This document shows positions 36,126 through 47,535 of a stretch of DNA of 64,000 nucleotides, one piece after another. A program made the translations under genes and the position numbers. Source of the DNA: Wuchereria bancrofti (taxonomy: Eukaryota; Nematoda; Chromadorea; Rhabditida; Onchocercidae); the NCBI GenBank assembly GCA_005281725.1, contig SSBO01000009.1, positions 10,217,373 to 10,281,372 of the forward strand, read 5' to 3'. Numbering within the stretch: the stretch's first letter is position 1; each line of letters begins with the position of its first letter. The notes under the pieces were generated by a model. That model did no database searches. It was given only the letters and a program-made list of their open reading frames with translations, and was not told the DNA's origin.

Positions 36126-38591
36126 TTGGAGAAGTTGAAGAAATTGAGACTTTGTGAATTATGTTTAAAAAACGGCCACTTTCAAGAAGCTTGCATGAGA
36201 AAGATAAAATGTTTTTATTGTGGATCAAACCACAACAGTGCTTTATGTATGAAACGCGACGAAGTGGAAAAGCAAGACAAAATTTCCAAAGATAGTGAAA
36301 GGACAAACAGAACATCGAAGATAGTGGCGGCTACGGTTGCCAATGATGTGATTGGAGATAATAATACTCAAGAAACGTACATGATGTGTAAAGAAGTAAG
36401 GTTAATTAATCCAGAGGAACCAGAAAAAACATCAAATGCCTTATTTTTCTTTGATACAGGAAGTGATTGTAATTATATTACGGAATCAATGGTAAACAAA
36501 ATAGAATTGAAACAAACATCTGCGAGTGTGGGAATGTTAATAACAGGTTTAGTAGGCACAAAGAAATACGAAAGCCGAAAGATAACCTTCGGAGTTCAAA
36601 CGTTATCCGGAAAAAAGAGGAACATCCAAGCGTACGTTGTTGAATCAATACTCGAACGCGTACCATATCTAATAAACCATGATAACGAGAAATTAGTAGA
36701 AGGAAGATGGGGGAAGCCAGATGTACTATTAGGTGTGGAGGGAATTGCGAATTTACTCATTCGGAATTCCACAAAGCACCCACCAGGATGGGTGGTTATA
36801 GAAACAGAATTAGGAATGATCAAAGGCGGCAGGCAAAAGGTGGTACAAGATGAAGAGATAGGATATAGAAACAACAAATCTTATGAACTTCAAACCATTA
36901 CAAACATGTCAAAGAAGGAGTCGCAAATTTATATGGATCAGATAGAACAAACATGGAAATTCGAAGCAATCGGAATCAAAGACTTAATAACGGATTATCA
37001 GGAAGAAAAGGCGCTTGAGGCTTTTCAAAAATTGCTCGCTATAGACGAAGAAGGTAGATGTGTAGTGGGTTGGCCATGGAAAAACGAAGAAATCGTACCA
37101 GCAAAGGGATATGGATTGGCATGGGGACGACTACGATCTACAATACGGAAATTAAGGAAGTCTCCAGAATTATTGGAATATTACGACGAATATTTTAAAA
37201 ATTTACTGAATGAAGGAATCATAGAAAAGATAAAGAATCAGGATGAAACGGGGCGAGTATCATACCTTCCTCATCAGGCTGTAATATCACCTCAGAAATC
37301 CACTACCAAACTTAGAGTAGTGTTTGATGCATCAGCAAAGACAAATGAGGGCCCATCATTAAATGAATGCTTATATAAAGGACCAGTAATGATGCCATCA
37401 CTAATAGGAATTCTATTACGAGCCAGACAAGGACGTTACCTAGTGATAGCTGATGTAGAGAAAGCCTTTTTGCAAGTAAGCTTGTATCAGGAAGATAGAG
37501 ACGTCACTAGGTTTTTATGGCTTAAAGACAAATCAAAAGAAGTAACTCAGGAGAACCTAGTTACTTATCGCTTTAAACGAGTTCCCTTCGGCGTAATATC
37601 ATCGCCTTTTCTGTTAGCTGCTGTTATTAGACATCTACTGAATAAAGAAAACACTGAATTATCAGTAGAAATAGCAAAGAATCTCTATGTTGATAATATT
37701 GCAATAACCTCAGAAAGTGAGTTGGAATGTAACAGAAAAGCAAAGGAAGCAAAGGATATCTTTAAAAAGGCCAAGATGCACTTAAGAGAATTCCATGCAA
37801 ACTATAACATTAATATGGACTATGAACAAGAAATTCCAAGAAATACAACGATAAAACTGTTAGGGATCGAATGGAACAACAGCAAAGATGAATTCATTTG
37901 GAACTGGAAGATTCCAGAAGATGGCCTAAATAATAAACGTCAGATATTACAATTCTATGCTGCTATTTACGACCCACTGGGACTATTATGTCCACTCATA
38001 CTTCCATGGAAATTGTTAGTTCAAGACTTATGGAAGAAGGGTATGTCTTGGGACGAAAATTTAGAACCTGAAGAAATGAGACGCTGCATGGAATTAGAAA
38101 AGGCGTTCCGGCAACAGAAAATCATAAAGGTATCGAGATGGACACCACAAGAATGTTCCGAGATACATATATTTGTAGACGCATCTCAAAGAGCTGTTGG
38201 ATTAGCAGTATACTCACGTAGAAGCAATAGCACTCCAGGTGAACCAAAACTAATATACGGGAAGACAAGGTTAGTTCCAAAAAGAGAAAGTAGGAATAAG
38301 TCAGCCAGTATTCCTAGATTAGAGCTACTTGCTGTAACAATTGGGGTAAGAGTACTGGAATTCATCAAGCAAGAAATTTGTGTAGAAAAAACATATTTAT
38401 GGACAGATAGCGCTTGTGTCCTACATTGGTTAAGAAAACCGCCGATAGGATCCAAGTATATCTCAAACACAATTGACGAGATAAAACGAAGTAAAGATAT
38501 CGAATTCCGTCATGTAAGATCAGTCTGTAATCCAGCAGACCTAGCGTCACGAGGACTTCTCCCAGAAAAGTTGATAGAAAAATCGTTATGA
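36126..38591 (+). CDS. BEL/Pao pol segment: zinc knuckles, protease, RT, RNase H
   Basis: About 821 residues, open between two TGA codons. Counting from 36126: two zinc knuckles (C10-C13-H18-C23 and C29-C32-H36-C41); aspartic protease DTGS at 110-113; reverse transcriptase with catalytic Asp 443 (IADVEKAF) and YVDN at 521-524, a variant common in Pao elements; RNase H with Asp 685 (IFVDAS), then RLELLAV and LWTDSACVLHWL. It ends NPADLASRGL...EKSL before TGA at 38589-38591. The stop falls just before the WNGPSWL-type spacer typical of BEL/Pao pol. There is no ATG at the segment start, so expression would need readthrough of the upstream TGA. Domains are otherwise uninterrupted. Confidence 0.85.
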   Translation: MEKLKKLRLCELCLKNGHFQEACMRKIKCFYCGSNHNSALCMKRDEVEKQDKISKDSERTNRTSKIVAATVANDVIGDNNTQETYMMCKEVRLINPEEPEKTSNALFFFDTGSDCNYITESMVNKIELKQTSASVGMLITGLVGTKKYESRKITFGVQTLSGKKRNIQAYVVESILERVPYLINHDNEKLVEGRWGKPDVLLGVEGIANLLIRNSTKHPPGWVVIETELGMIKGGRQKVVQDEEIGYRNNKSYELQTITNMSKKESQIYMDQIEQTWKFEAIGIKDLITDYQEEKALEAFQKLLAIDEEGRCVVGWPWKNEEIVPAKGYGLAWGRLRSTIRKLRKSPELLEYYDEYFKNLLNEGIIEKIKNQDETGRVSYLPHQAVISPQKSTTKLRVVFDASAKTNEGPSLNECLYKGPVMMPSLIGILLRARQGRYLVIADVEKAFLQVSLYQEDRDVTRFLWLKDKSKEVTQENLVTYRFKRVPFGVISSPFLLAAVIRHLLNKENTELSVEIAKNLYVDNIAITSESELECNRKAKEAKDIFKKAKMHLREFHANYNINMDYEQEIPRNTTIKLLGIEWNNSKDEFIWNWKIPEDGLNNKRQILQFYAAIYDPLGLLCPLILPWKLLVQDLWKKGMSWDENLEPEEMRRCMELEKAFRQQKIIKVSRWTPQECSEIHIFVDASQRAVGLAVYSRRSNSTPGEPKLIYGKTRLVPKRESRNKSASIPRLELLAVTIGVRVLEFIKQEICVEKTYLWTDSACVLHWLRKPPIGSKYISNTIDEIKRSKDIEFRHVRSVCNPADLASRGLLPEKLIEKSL

Positions 38592-40187
38592 TGGAATGGC
38601 CCATCATGGTTGTCGAAACCAAAGGAAAGATGGCCAGAGGATGAAATCATGAAAGAAAACATCATGAGTGTGTGTATGGCTATGGGACTGATGGAGGAAG
38701 AAACAATACAATCAGAACAAGTTTGTACAACCTTAATAGATGTGGCCCGGTTCTCATCCTTACGCAAATTGATGAGAACAATATTGTACGTCCTCCGGTT
38801 CATCGCGAAGGTGTCAAAAGAAAAGATACGAAGTTTGATAGGATTTTCAAAAGAGAATTTTACTTCTAAAGAATATGATAGAGCAACGAAAATAATAGTT
38901 AAAATGGCACAGTTAAACATAACTCGAAAGGAAATTGAACACTGGGGTTTAAAAAAGGACCAGAATGGAATCTGGAGATGTGTTGGAAGGCTTAGAAGAA
39001 CTATGCCCGAAATTGAAGACTTCCCATGTTTTATCAATAAAGGAAAGTTTGCAGAATTAATAGTGAAGCATTATCATGAAAATTCATTCCATGCAAGTGT
39101 ACACTACACTTGGAGCAAGATGAGAGAGCGGTATTGGATCCCACATGGACGATCATATATTAAGAAAATCCTGCGAAAGATTTGCAAAGGTTGTACTATG
39201 TGGATAGCTAAGCCATTTGAACAACCAGACTTCCCTCCTTATCCCATCGCTAGAGTCGCAGGAACAAGACCGTTCGATACAGTCGGTTTAGACTTGTTTG
39301 GACCGATTATAATAAAAGAGAATCATGTGATTACCAAACGATGGGTGGCTTTATTTACATGTCTCACGATTCGAGCAGTGCATCTCGAAGTAATAGAAAA
39401 TATGTCTACTGAACAATGCATACAAGCATTTAGAAGATTCATAAGCAGAAGGAAACAACCGAAATGCATAATTTCGGATAATGCCAAGAATTTTATAGCA
39501 GCTTCCAAAATACTTATAGAACTAAGCACTGTAGAGTGCGAAACAATGGAGTGGGAATTTATTACGCCAGGCGCCCCTTGGCAAGGTGGCGTTTATGAAA
39601 GAATGGTAGGTGTAGTTAAAGGAACTTTAAGAAAGGCCATAGGTAAAAAGTTTCTTAACAATGGAGAACTAATAACTCTCATCGCTGAACTTGAAGCTAT
39701 CATCAACGAAAGACCTTTGGTAGATATTGAAGAAATAGGTCTAGTATTGAAACCTGGAGATTTTCTGAATCCAGGCTCAGCTAAAGGAGAACATTTAACG
39801 GAAGACAACGTTTATCGTAAAGATAAAACGATATGTAGAAAAGAAAATTTACAAATAGATGCATTAGCGCATCAGTACAAGAATACATGCAAAAGAATTG
39901 ACCATCTATGGAAAATATGGAGAGAAGAATACTTAGAAGAATTAAGGAAACGGGCTCAACGTAAACACCGAGGACCTCGAAGCAAAATTCGAAGAGAACC
40001 CGAAATAAATGAGTTGGTATTATTGAAAGGAGATTGTCCCAGAAATAGTTGGAGAATGGGAAGAGTCGCCAGACTCATTAGGGGCAAAGACAGTATTTGT
40101 CGATCAGCGGTTGTAAAATTAGCTAACAGAAAGGAGTTGGTGAGAGCAGTAGGACATCTCTATCCCTTAGAGGTCTCCGACAAATAA
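38592..40187 (+). CDS. BEL/Pao pol segment: integrase
   Basis: 531 residues after the second TGA, in the same frame, ending with TAA 30 bp before the 3' LTR. It opens with the WNGPSWL spacer. A zinc-binding HHCC-type region follows (HYHENSFHASVHYTWSKMR, then ICKGC). The DDE core has Asp at 39291 (GLDLFGP), Asp at 39477 (ISDNAKNF) and Glu at 39597 (GGVYERMV). The C-terminus ends with the small beta domain typical of BEL/Pao (WRMGRV...VVKLANRK...LYPLE). Catalytic residues are present. Without readthrough it cannot be made from the genomic frame as one polyprotein. Confidence 0.85.
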   Translation, partial: WNGPSWLSKPKERWPEDEIMKENIMSVCMAMGLMEEETIQSEQVCTTLIDVARFSSLRKLMRTILYVLRFIAKVSKEKIRSLIGFSKENFTSKEYDRATKIIVKMAQLNITRKEIEHWGLKKDQNGIWRCVGRLRRTMPEIEDFPCFINKGKFAELIVKHYHENSFHASVHYTWSKMRERYWIPHGRSYIKKILRKICKGCTMWIAKPFEQPDFPPYPIARVAGTRPFDTVGLDLFGPIIIKENHVITKRWVALFTCLTIRAVHLEVIENMSTEQCIQAFRRFISRRKQPKCIISDNAKNFIAASKILIELSTVECETMEWEFITPGAPWQGGVYERMVGVVKGTLRKAIGKKFLNNGELITLIAELEAIINERPLVDIEEIGLVLKPGDFLNPGSAKGEHLTEDNVYRKDKTICRKENLQIDALAHQYKNTCKRIDHLWKIWREEYLEELRKRAQRKHRGPRSKIRREPEINELVLLKGDCPRNSWRMGRVARLIRGKDSICRSAVVKLANRKELVRAVGHLYPLEVSDK

Positions 40188-40210
40188 AGAAGTTGAAACA
40201 ATAGCTCGCC

Positions 40211-40217
40211 TCGGGAG
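40211..40217 (+). promoter_or_regulatory. candidate polypurine tract
   Basis: A short purine-rich run ending CGGGAG sits immediately before the 3' LTR. That is the position where plus-strand synthesis would be primed. The run is short, so the call is tentative. Confidence 0.35.
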
Positions 40218-40650
40218 TGTCGCTGGAAAGCGAGGAGAAGCTGTAAATGAATGATCTCTTTGTTCATAAATTGACCTCGCTTTACACACATTATACTGTA
40301 TGAGATATGTGAGAATTAAATGCATGTAATAGATATTGTAACAAAGAAATGTCTATCCTTAAACAAATTCCCTTTATTCCCAAATTCACATTTATCCAAC
40401 ACCATCTCTTAATTACAATTAATCATTGCTTTACAATTGTCCATTTATAGTGCGGTTGGGGTTTCAGCTCTCTTGTAATGATCAGCGTTTTATAACTGTG
40501 TAGCATCCGTGCAATATGTATAATGCGTTATTATGATGTTGATTAGTTTTATGTTAAATAAAGGTTTAATTACCCAAGTTTGAGGTGTCTACAATCAAAG
40601 AAACAGAAAGAACAGTCAAATTTTGTCACGGTTCTAGAAAAGCGACGACA
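40218..40650 (+). repeat. 3' LTR of the BEL/Pao element
   Basis: 433 bp, apparently identical to the 5' LTR, at an offset of exactly 5900 bp. It carries AATAAA at 40557-40562 and SL1 at 40563-40584. RNA 3' ends directed by this signal would fall at or just past the SL1 copy. Confidence 0.95.
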
Positions 40651-42124
40651 AATATCATAATTAACATCACAAATTATCACAAGTAAAGGTTCATTTGTAA
40701 TAAGTAATTAACAGATAAAGTTTTAAAAAAAAAATTCAAAATTAAATTACTCAATGTAAGGAATTGTTAATCATTCAATAATATTAGTTAATATTAAAGA
40801 TCAAATAGAATAATGAAAACAAATTGCAACAGAACTATATTTTAAATCATTTTCAAAATAGCACTATATTATAATTGCCAACAAAAAAATTATTACGTCT
40901 TGGCCAGTATTTGCAATTTAATTCTTTCATAAATCATTTTTAAATTATTCATATAAAATGGGTGAAAAAAATAAGAAAGAACGAAAAAATTATTCGAATT
41001 TTAGAAAATTTCATAATTTTATTTTTATTGACTTGATACTTATTACGCTTACTTATACTTAATCTATTTTATTTTACTAGGCGAAATATTTATTATTATG
41101 CATAATCATTTCCAATTAAAATAGGTTTCTAAATTTAGATAATTTCATATATTTTTATATTTTGTAACTATACGTGCGTGAAGTACCGTAAAGCGACGTT
41201 TCAAATGAGATTATCAAATTTTAAATGAGATTTTTTTTTTTAAATGACTTTATTACATTCTGATTTAATGTGTCAACAATTTATTTTAGAAAGATAATCG
41301 ATAATGATAAGCAAAATGATCATTTAATATAATCTCAAATATTCAATGAGATAAGATTCAAATTGAAAGTAATCAAAATAGCTGAATAGTTGGGATGCAG
41401 AAATATTCTTTTATAAAATTAACCTAAAAATTTTGTTATCTATTAAAAAATATTCAATTCTAACTTTCTTTTTCTCATTTTAAAATATGCTATCAAAATC
41501 AAAAGTATATCATTCATTCTTATCTTTACAGAGAATTGAATTAATAATTTGAAATTTTTACACGAATAGTAATTTGTATTAATAAATTTGGATTCAAATA
41601 CCATCCAGTGTTTGACATTAATTGAAAATAACCGTGCCAACTACACTATCAACAAGTAAGTCGAATATTTCAATTTTAAAATTTTTAATTCAGTAATTTT
41701 GCCGTATAGTAATTGTTAAATTATCATTTATTAAATTCATCAGCCAAAAAAATTATTATTATTATAATTTCATTTCATTCAAAAAATGAGCAAAAAAATT
41801 TGTTCAATATTAGCATTTGCTTCTTTTTCAAATTTTTCTACAAATTTGATATTTCTTCAAATGATATTTTTTTCGAAAAGTGACAAAATTTTGAAATTAT
41901 TAAATATCATTTTTTAGCTTTTTTTTGTTCTCTTAAAGCATATCAAATTAATGGCTTCAAGTAATGGAACATTTTATTCTTATTTTAATTACTTCTTATT
42001 TTAATTTTAGTATATTTATTTAATTAGTAAACTTAGTAAATTACTTGAAACATTCTTTTTTGTTATATTTTTGCATGAATTTTTGCAATGAATCATATTT
42101 TAAATGTACCAAAATATCACACAA
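40651..42124. other. AT-rich, no gene
   Basis: No coding or structural signal recognised between the 3' LTR and the ambiguous base at 42125. Confidence 0.5.
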
Positions 42125-42125
42125 N

Positions 42126-42432
42126 GAAAAAAAGAGTTCTTCATATCAGAGCAAAATTACAAAAAGGGTCAATTATTTTTTGGTTCCCTAACTATTCTTC
42201 CATTTATTTTCTTTTCCTATTTGAAATCTCTAGTTTTCGGTTTGTTTTTTGAATTAGAGACAGCTTTTGATATATTGATAATTTAGAAATTTTAACTGAA
42301 ATTAAGAAATTAATCACTTCCTACCTTACTTTAACAACTACTTTTTTTGCTTGTCAAATAAAATTTATCACGAAATATTTCGATGTTATTCTATCCTGTA
42401 ACTATGTACATCAAACGGATTTTTCCTGGATC
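42126..42432. repeat. inverted copy of 32251-32561
   Basis: Reverse complement of the repeat left of the retrotransposon, with only scattered differences. It starts directly after the single N at 42125. It ends near TTTTTCCTGGAT. Confidence 0.85.
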
Positions 42433-43857
42433 AACAGAAAAAAAAAACCGGCTATGATTGGTAAATCATTTGCGATTGTCCTATAATGTCTAAGAAGAAA
42501 CAAAGCTCTCCCAAAACAAAATAAACCACTCATTTTTCTTCCTACTAAACAAACGAAAAGTTTTTGGAGTATAATGACTGGTTTCCGTTAATTAATTGAA
42601 CCGACAGTAAACCACCAATTAATAATAATTATTATTATTCTCGACAATTAACAAAAAATACACATTAGAAGAATACTACTTGTTGGAACATACAATAATA
42701 AAAAGATCAAGATCATTAAAGATTATCTAACTAATAAGGCTTATTCAAGAATGTTTAGACTCATTCATAACAATTTCAAATCTATAAATAAAAATATTCG
42801 ATTAACTGAGATATTTTTTGGTAAAAAATAAAATTACTGATTGCGAAAGAAATTTCGATAATACTACAAATGTTTCTGCAGAGTAAAAAAAAAGGTTTAT
42901 ACAATGCTAGTATAATCATTGCTGCTTTGCAGTGGGTTTCTAAAATCTTTCCAAGGAATAGTTTAAAAATATTGAATCATTTAGATTATTTTGAAGATTT
43001 CAATTCAAAATATGGAATCGTACAAAATTAAAAATAATGGATCGCAATAAGAAACTTACTTTGATAACTGTTTACAACAAATAATAATGTGAGGCAATTG
43101 TAGCAATTTAAAATCAAATAGCAATAAAAATTAAGCAATTTCAAGTAGCAATTAACAAACATTTGTATTTCACAATCGATGAACTGTCAAAACTAGCAGA
43201 AAGTGACAACTCTTGATCTTTTGAAAAACGAGATTTGAAAAAAAAATGAAGATTTAAAAAAAATGAAATTTGGAAAACTAAGGAGAAGACATGACTCTGG
43301 ATAAAGAAAATAATGGCGAAGTCATTTCATCGCTTCATACAAGAATTAATAGCCTAATATGATATTAAAAAAAAGTATACTTAGTGGAATCGATTTAGGA
43401 TGAAATTTAAAAAAGTTCTATTGATCATAACCAAAAGTATTTATAGACTAATAGTAACAGAATATATTTTTCAAAAAGAGATAAAAAAATGTCCATTTGT
43501 GAACATGAACAGATAAATTCATAATGTTCAATTTGTGTTTTATATAAATTTCATTCAAAATGGAAATAATAAGATATTTACATGCTTTCGTTACGTATCG
43601 ATTATAACCAAAAGCATTTATAGACTAATATTTCAAATTTTCGTAATTTCTGCATTCTATTATAAATTATAACATTTTTAAAGCATATTTCAAACTTTTA
43701 AAAATGTTCTAAATCATTTAGCAACTTTTAACATTTACAGCCAATAAGAAGACTCAAAATTTTGTGGATTTTGTGGAAGAAGGCATTTTCAGAAGTTACA
43801 AACAACTAAAAAGTTTAATTTATTTCCGGAATATAAAGGCTTTGTCGTGAAATTTGC
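42433..43857. other. AT-rich, no gene
   Basis: No coding block recognised before the outer edge of the palindrome. Confidence 0.5.
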
Positions 43858-45236
43858 GGTTCAGTCTGAATATAACTTTCGTATGCTCAAAGGCCTTCCT
43901 TGTTTGTTATTGCAGTTGGTGTAGATGAATGCGTTGAATGATAGGTCTGTTGTAACGATTTTATTCGCTAACAACCACAATATATAGGTATTAATCTATA
44001 GCAAAAATATAATTTCATAGAATATTTACGAATAAGATGAAAATGGATAAATTGGTGGGAAAATGGACAGAATTGTGAGAGAGGGAGAGCAGCTGAATTG
44101 TAGCTTACTGGTAAGGAAAAAAACTGTTAGAACTGATTGAGACAAAGGATTTAAGTCCTTATATAGTGGGCATTGACTTGCAACAAGAGCATGATTATTA
44201 AGTGAGAGCTATCAAATGATCTTTGCTCTTCTATATAGTAAGAGATGGGTTTTAATATTGTAGCTTCCCAAAGGATGACTATTAGCTTAAAAGATTTTTA
44301 CCAAAGGAGTAATTTTTAACGTATTAAACAATGTGCATACCCTTTGTTAACAAGATGAAAATGTCGAGACAAGCAGATAAGCTCAAGTACAGTGGAAAGA
44401 TGAGCGTTGAAATAGTGATTGCTTCATGATGTATAATTTGAAACATTTTACATTTCTAATATTCAATTAAGGCGAATTTTAGTATTATGGATTAATACAA
44501 TTTTGTCGATATATTTTGTTATTTGGAGGTTAGCGAGATTATTTCGAGTTTCGCGACAGATTTTTCTTTGACAAACCAAAGGTTGAAAAAACATAAATAG
44601 AGTAAAAATTTTTCTGAATATCCTAAGCAGTTTGTCGGAAAAGCTTTCCAGTAGTAAATGTGTCCTTATTGTTGTACAGTAGTAGGAAAGAAATGAATAA
44701 AGTAAATTTTAAATTATACCAACAGTACATTAAATTTTCACTTATTGTCATACTTTCACTCTACTACACCGTATCACCGTTTCCTGAAGTGAATTGAGCT
44801 TGTACCGAAACGAACCGAATAAATTTGTATCGGAGAAATTGAACAGACAACGGTTTTAACTTCCTTTTACAAGTGCACAAAGCGCATTATTGCAGTGAGT
44901 AAAGAGCTGTCACTGCTAGATTATCTCATTCCTTTGTATAGTACGGTAGGCGTATACAGTATTACGTGAATTGCTTGTGAGAGTCTGTCAGATTAGAAAA
45001 GCTCTGTAATATTTTGGTATTGCAAGTAGAATTATTTCACAACAAAGTTAAATGAATGAAGATTTTACCACCTTTTAACGATGAAACAGAAATTTGACTG
45101 TCAGACTGGAAAAGAACAAGTAAATTGGTAGCAATTTTTACATATATGTAAGCAATGCACATAGCTTAGCTATAAATGGGAGATGAAAATTGGATAAATA
45201 GTTTCTCTCTCACTTGAGATATAAAACTGAAAGTTA

Positions 45237-45812
45237 GTGCGGAATCCAAAGACAAAATATCAGTTGCTATTTGCTAATCTTAAAATCATTTTATCAGCTA
45301 GTAGGAAAATGGTTTTGCTGATTATAATTGAGGTTTTTTTAACAGTTCATCCTCAGGAATTAAACAAAAACTTCAATTGCTACACTATTTGGTTCGATCA
45401 AGCTGTTAGTGTATTTCCTGCAAACAGTTTCTGAATCCTTTTCCAAAAATAGAAATAGTACAAAAGTGGATGAAAGCGTCATTTTCACTGCTTTCAGTTA
45501 GAGTACACGAAGTAATATACATTATTTTATTTTTCATTATTTGCCTATCACATATTACAATTTCATCCTATTTTATTAGATCAAGAACGTTCCTTGCGAG
45601 AATCATTAAAGGTTCGTTTCTTGCATCGCTTATTCCATATTCCATTGCTGCAATAAACGTATTATCATTGTCTTTAGAATTTACAAAGTCTTTGTATGTA
45701 ACTTTTGAAAAACTAATAAATTAAGAATTAAACAAAATTTTCCAGAAGTTACTGAAGAGAGATGCAGTTCCTGCATGAATACCAGCAGTGACGACAGTTT
45801 TTCTTCAACTAC
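45237..45812 (-). other. protein-like downstream frame, left copy
   Basis: Mirror of 50438-50900. On the gene strand, a single reading frame runs with TVVTAGIHAGTASLFSNFW, then YKDFVNSKDNDNTF...MEYGISDARNEPLMILARN, then MYITSCTLTESSEND, interrupted by a TAA and a TAG. It carries six bases (GCTTTC) that the right copy lacks, which is an in-frame difference. These may be further exons or decayed coding sequence of the repeat-protein gene; phases do not connect to the second exon. Confidence 0.35.
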
Positions 45813-46781
45813 CTAAGAACGCACATTACAAAATGATAAAGGATTTTTTAAATTTGTAACACCAAATTCAACATCAAATCCATCCCTATTACCTTCTGAA
45901 TTTTGGATTTTGTATGAATTAAGCGGTTCCAATTTTGCCATCACTACTTCGCTTTCAATCTCCAAAAAGTCTGGTTTACACTGACCATTCACCCAAATCT
46001 TGTCTCGATTACAATCTATGCTATCAACCGCACCTAAAACTTTTATAATCTCTACGAATAAAATTACCGAGCCAGAAAAAAAATTGATTCAATCTTTTAA
46101 GAAAAAATTATTCCTACATTCACAATTAACTGATTTGAAACAACTTAAAAACTTACTGATTTTTTTAATACTATTCTCAGTCTGTAAAATTTCATACAGA
46201 TAATATTTGGCAGAAAAATTGAATTGAAAAACGGCGAGAAAAACGGAAAACTTACCCTTCATTACGAAATCTGCAGCAACGGCCACAACGCCACCACCCA
46301 TACCATCATCCCCACCACCCATCATACCACCACCATCACCACCCATCATACCATCACCCCCACCACCCATCATACCATCACCCCCACCACCCATCATACC
46401 ACCCCCATCACCACCGTTCATACCACCACCATTCATACCACCGTTCATCATACCACCACCGTTCATACCGCCACCGTTCATACCACCACCACCGTTCATC
46501 ATATCACCACCACCGTTCATCATACCACCATCACCACCGTTCATCATGCCACCACCACCGTTCATCATACCATCACCACCACCGTTCATCATACCACCAC
46601 CACCGTTCATCATACCATCACCACCACCGTTCATCATACCACCACCACCGTTCATCATACTACCACCACTATCGTTCATCATACCACCACCGCCATCCAT
46701 CATACGATTAGCAGGTTGCATTGGTGCATTACTGCTGGTGCAGAAAATAATATAAACAAAGAGTAAATGTCTTCTTGCCAT
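45813..46781 (-). CDS. secreted Gly/Met/Asn-repeat protein, left copy
   Basis: Two exons, 46781-46256 and 46051-45813, give about 254 residues. The start MARRHLLFVYIIFC is a signal peptide. A repeat domain of GGGMMN/GGDGMMGG units (about residues 30-150) follows, then VVAVAADFVMK and a 79-residue non-repetitive C-terminal domain (GAVDSIDCNRDKIWVNGQC...SEGNRDGFDVEFGV) with three cysteines. A TTCTTCAG acceptor lies 35 nt upstream of the ATG, fitting SL trans-splicing. The intron (about 204 bp) has GTAAG and TCGTAG ends. The family is not recognised. The right copy is the head-to-head partner, with the same C-terminal exon but a different repeat number. The His/Thr-rich antisense reading is an artefact. 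Confidence 0.72.
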
Positions 46782-47535
46782 GATCGTATTTGGTCAGCAG
46801 AATATCATATTTCTTTACTCTGAAGAAACTCATTTATTTGAGTTCACATCAGTATTATAGGCAGATAGTTAAAAAGTTTCAGTCAATCAAAAATATTACC
46901 TAGTGGAGAAAATAGATACTGTCTAAAATGAATTTTTCAGGCAATGATTTTTTTTTTTTCGCTTTCTGATATTATAAGTAATGTGTTGTTTTATTTTAAT
47001 CAAATTAAATTATTGTAAGTCAAAGAATTCATTGGAAAAAATTGAAGCCAAACATAGTAGATTTCTTTATCATTGATCCTCGATATACCTATAGTACATG
47101 TTATGTTCTTGGATTACCTATTGTCCTACGATTTATTTTCCTAATTAGTTACTTCGCAGAATTGTAAAAGTAAAAAAGAGCCTAGTGAAAGGTTTACCAT
47201 ATGATTTTTACAAACAGTTATGTGATGGATTGGAGTGCATAAAATGTAATAGTAAAAGAAAATTAATGATAGATAAATCAAAAATTTCACTTTTTATATT
47301 TCGGCAATGGCCTGTTTTGGAGTGAATTTTATCCTGCATAGTAGACATGTTTGAGCGATACACGTTTTTTTGTTCTACGATTTAATTATTTGTCGCATGT
47401 TTAAAAGAGAAAGGAGGAAGAATGAGTGGATGGATTGTATAGAATGGATAGAAAAAGGCTGATATTAACGGAAGCAAATACTACCCTTTGAATTGGTTAA
47501 ACTTTTCCTTCCCACTGGAATTTGTAAATTGTTTG

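Larger units (their letters stand above)
34318..40650 (+). mobile_element. BEL/Pao LTR retrotransposon, recent insertion
   Basis: A complete 6.3-kb element: 5' LTR 34318-34750, internal region 34751-40217, 3' LTR 40218-40650. Gag, zinc knuckles, aspartic protease, reverse transcriptase, RNase H and integrase occur in that order in one frame, which is diagnostic of BEL/Pao. The frame is interrupted by TGA at 36123-36125 and 38589-38591. The LTRs start TG, end CA and appear identical over 433 bp, so insertion is recent. No flanking target duplication is visible (AAACT left, AATAT right). No envelope gene is present. Each LTR contains an exact SL1 sequence. Confidence 0.95.
43858..47535 (+). repeat. 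left arm of a 9.8-kb imperfect palindrome
   Basis: Pairs in inverted orientation with 48408-53636. Matching segments: 43858-44528 with 52955-53636, about 45150-46960 with about 49120-51273, and about 47200-47535 with about 48408-48745. The stretch 44529-45150 has no partner by eye. Identity is highest over the gene (around 45200-46250) and lower towards the centre. It contains one copy of the Gly/Met-repeat gene on the minus strand. Confidence 0.88.

Noticed and set aside
32396..42286. 74-residue hydrophobic frame (FDILII end) at 32396-32620 and its copy at 42104-42286
   Set aside because: The two sites are an inverted repeat pair; the frame has no homology, no splice support and one copy abuts an N.
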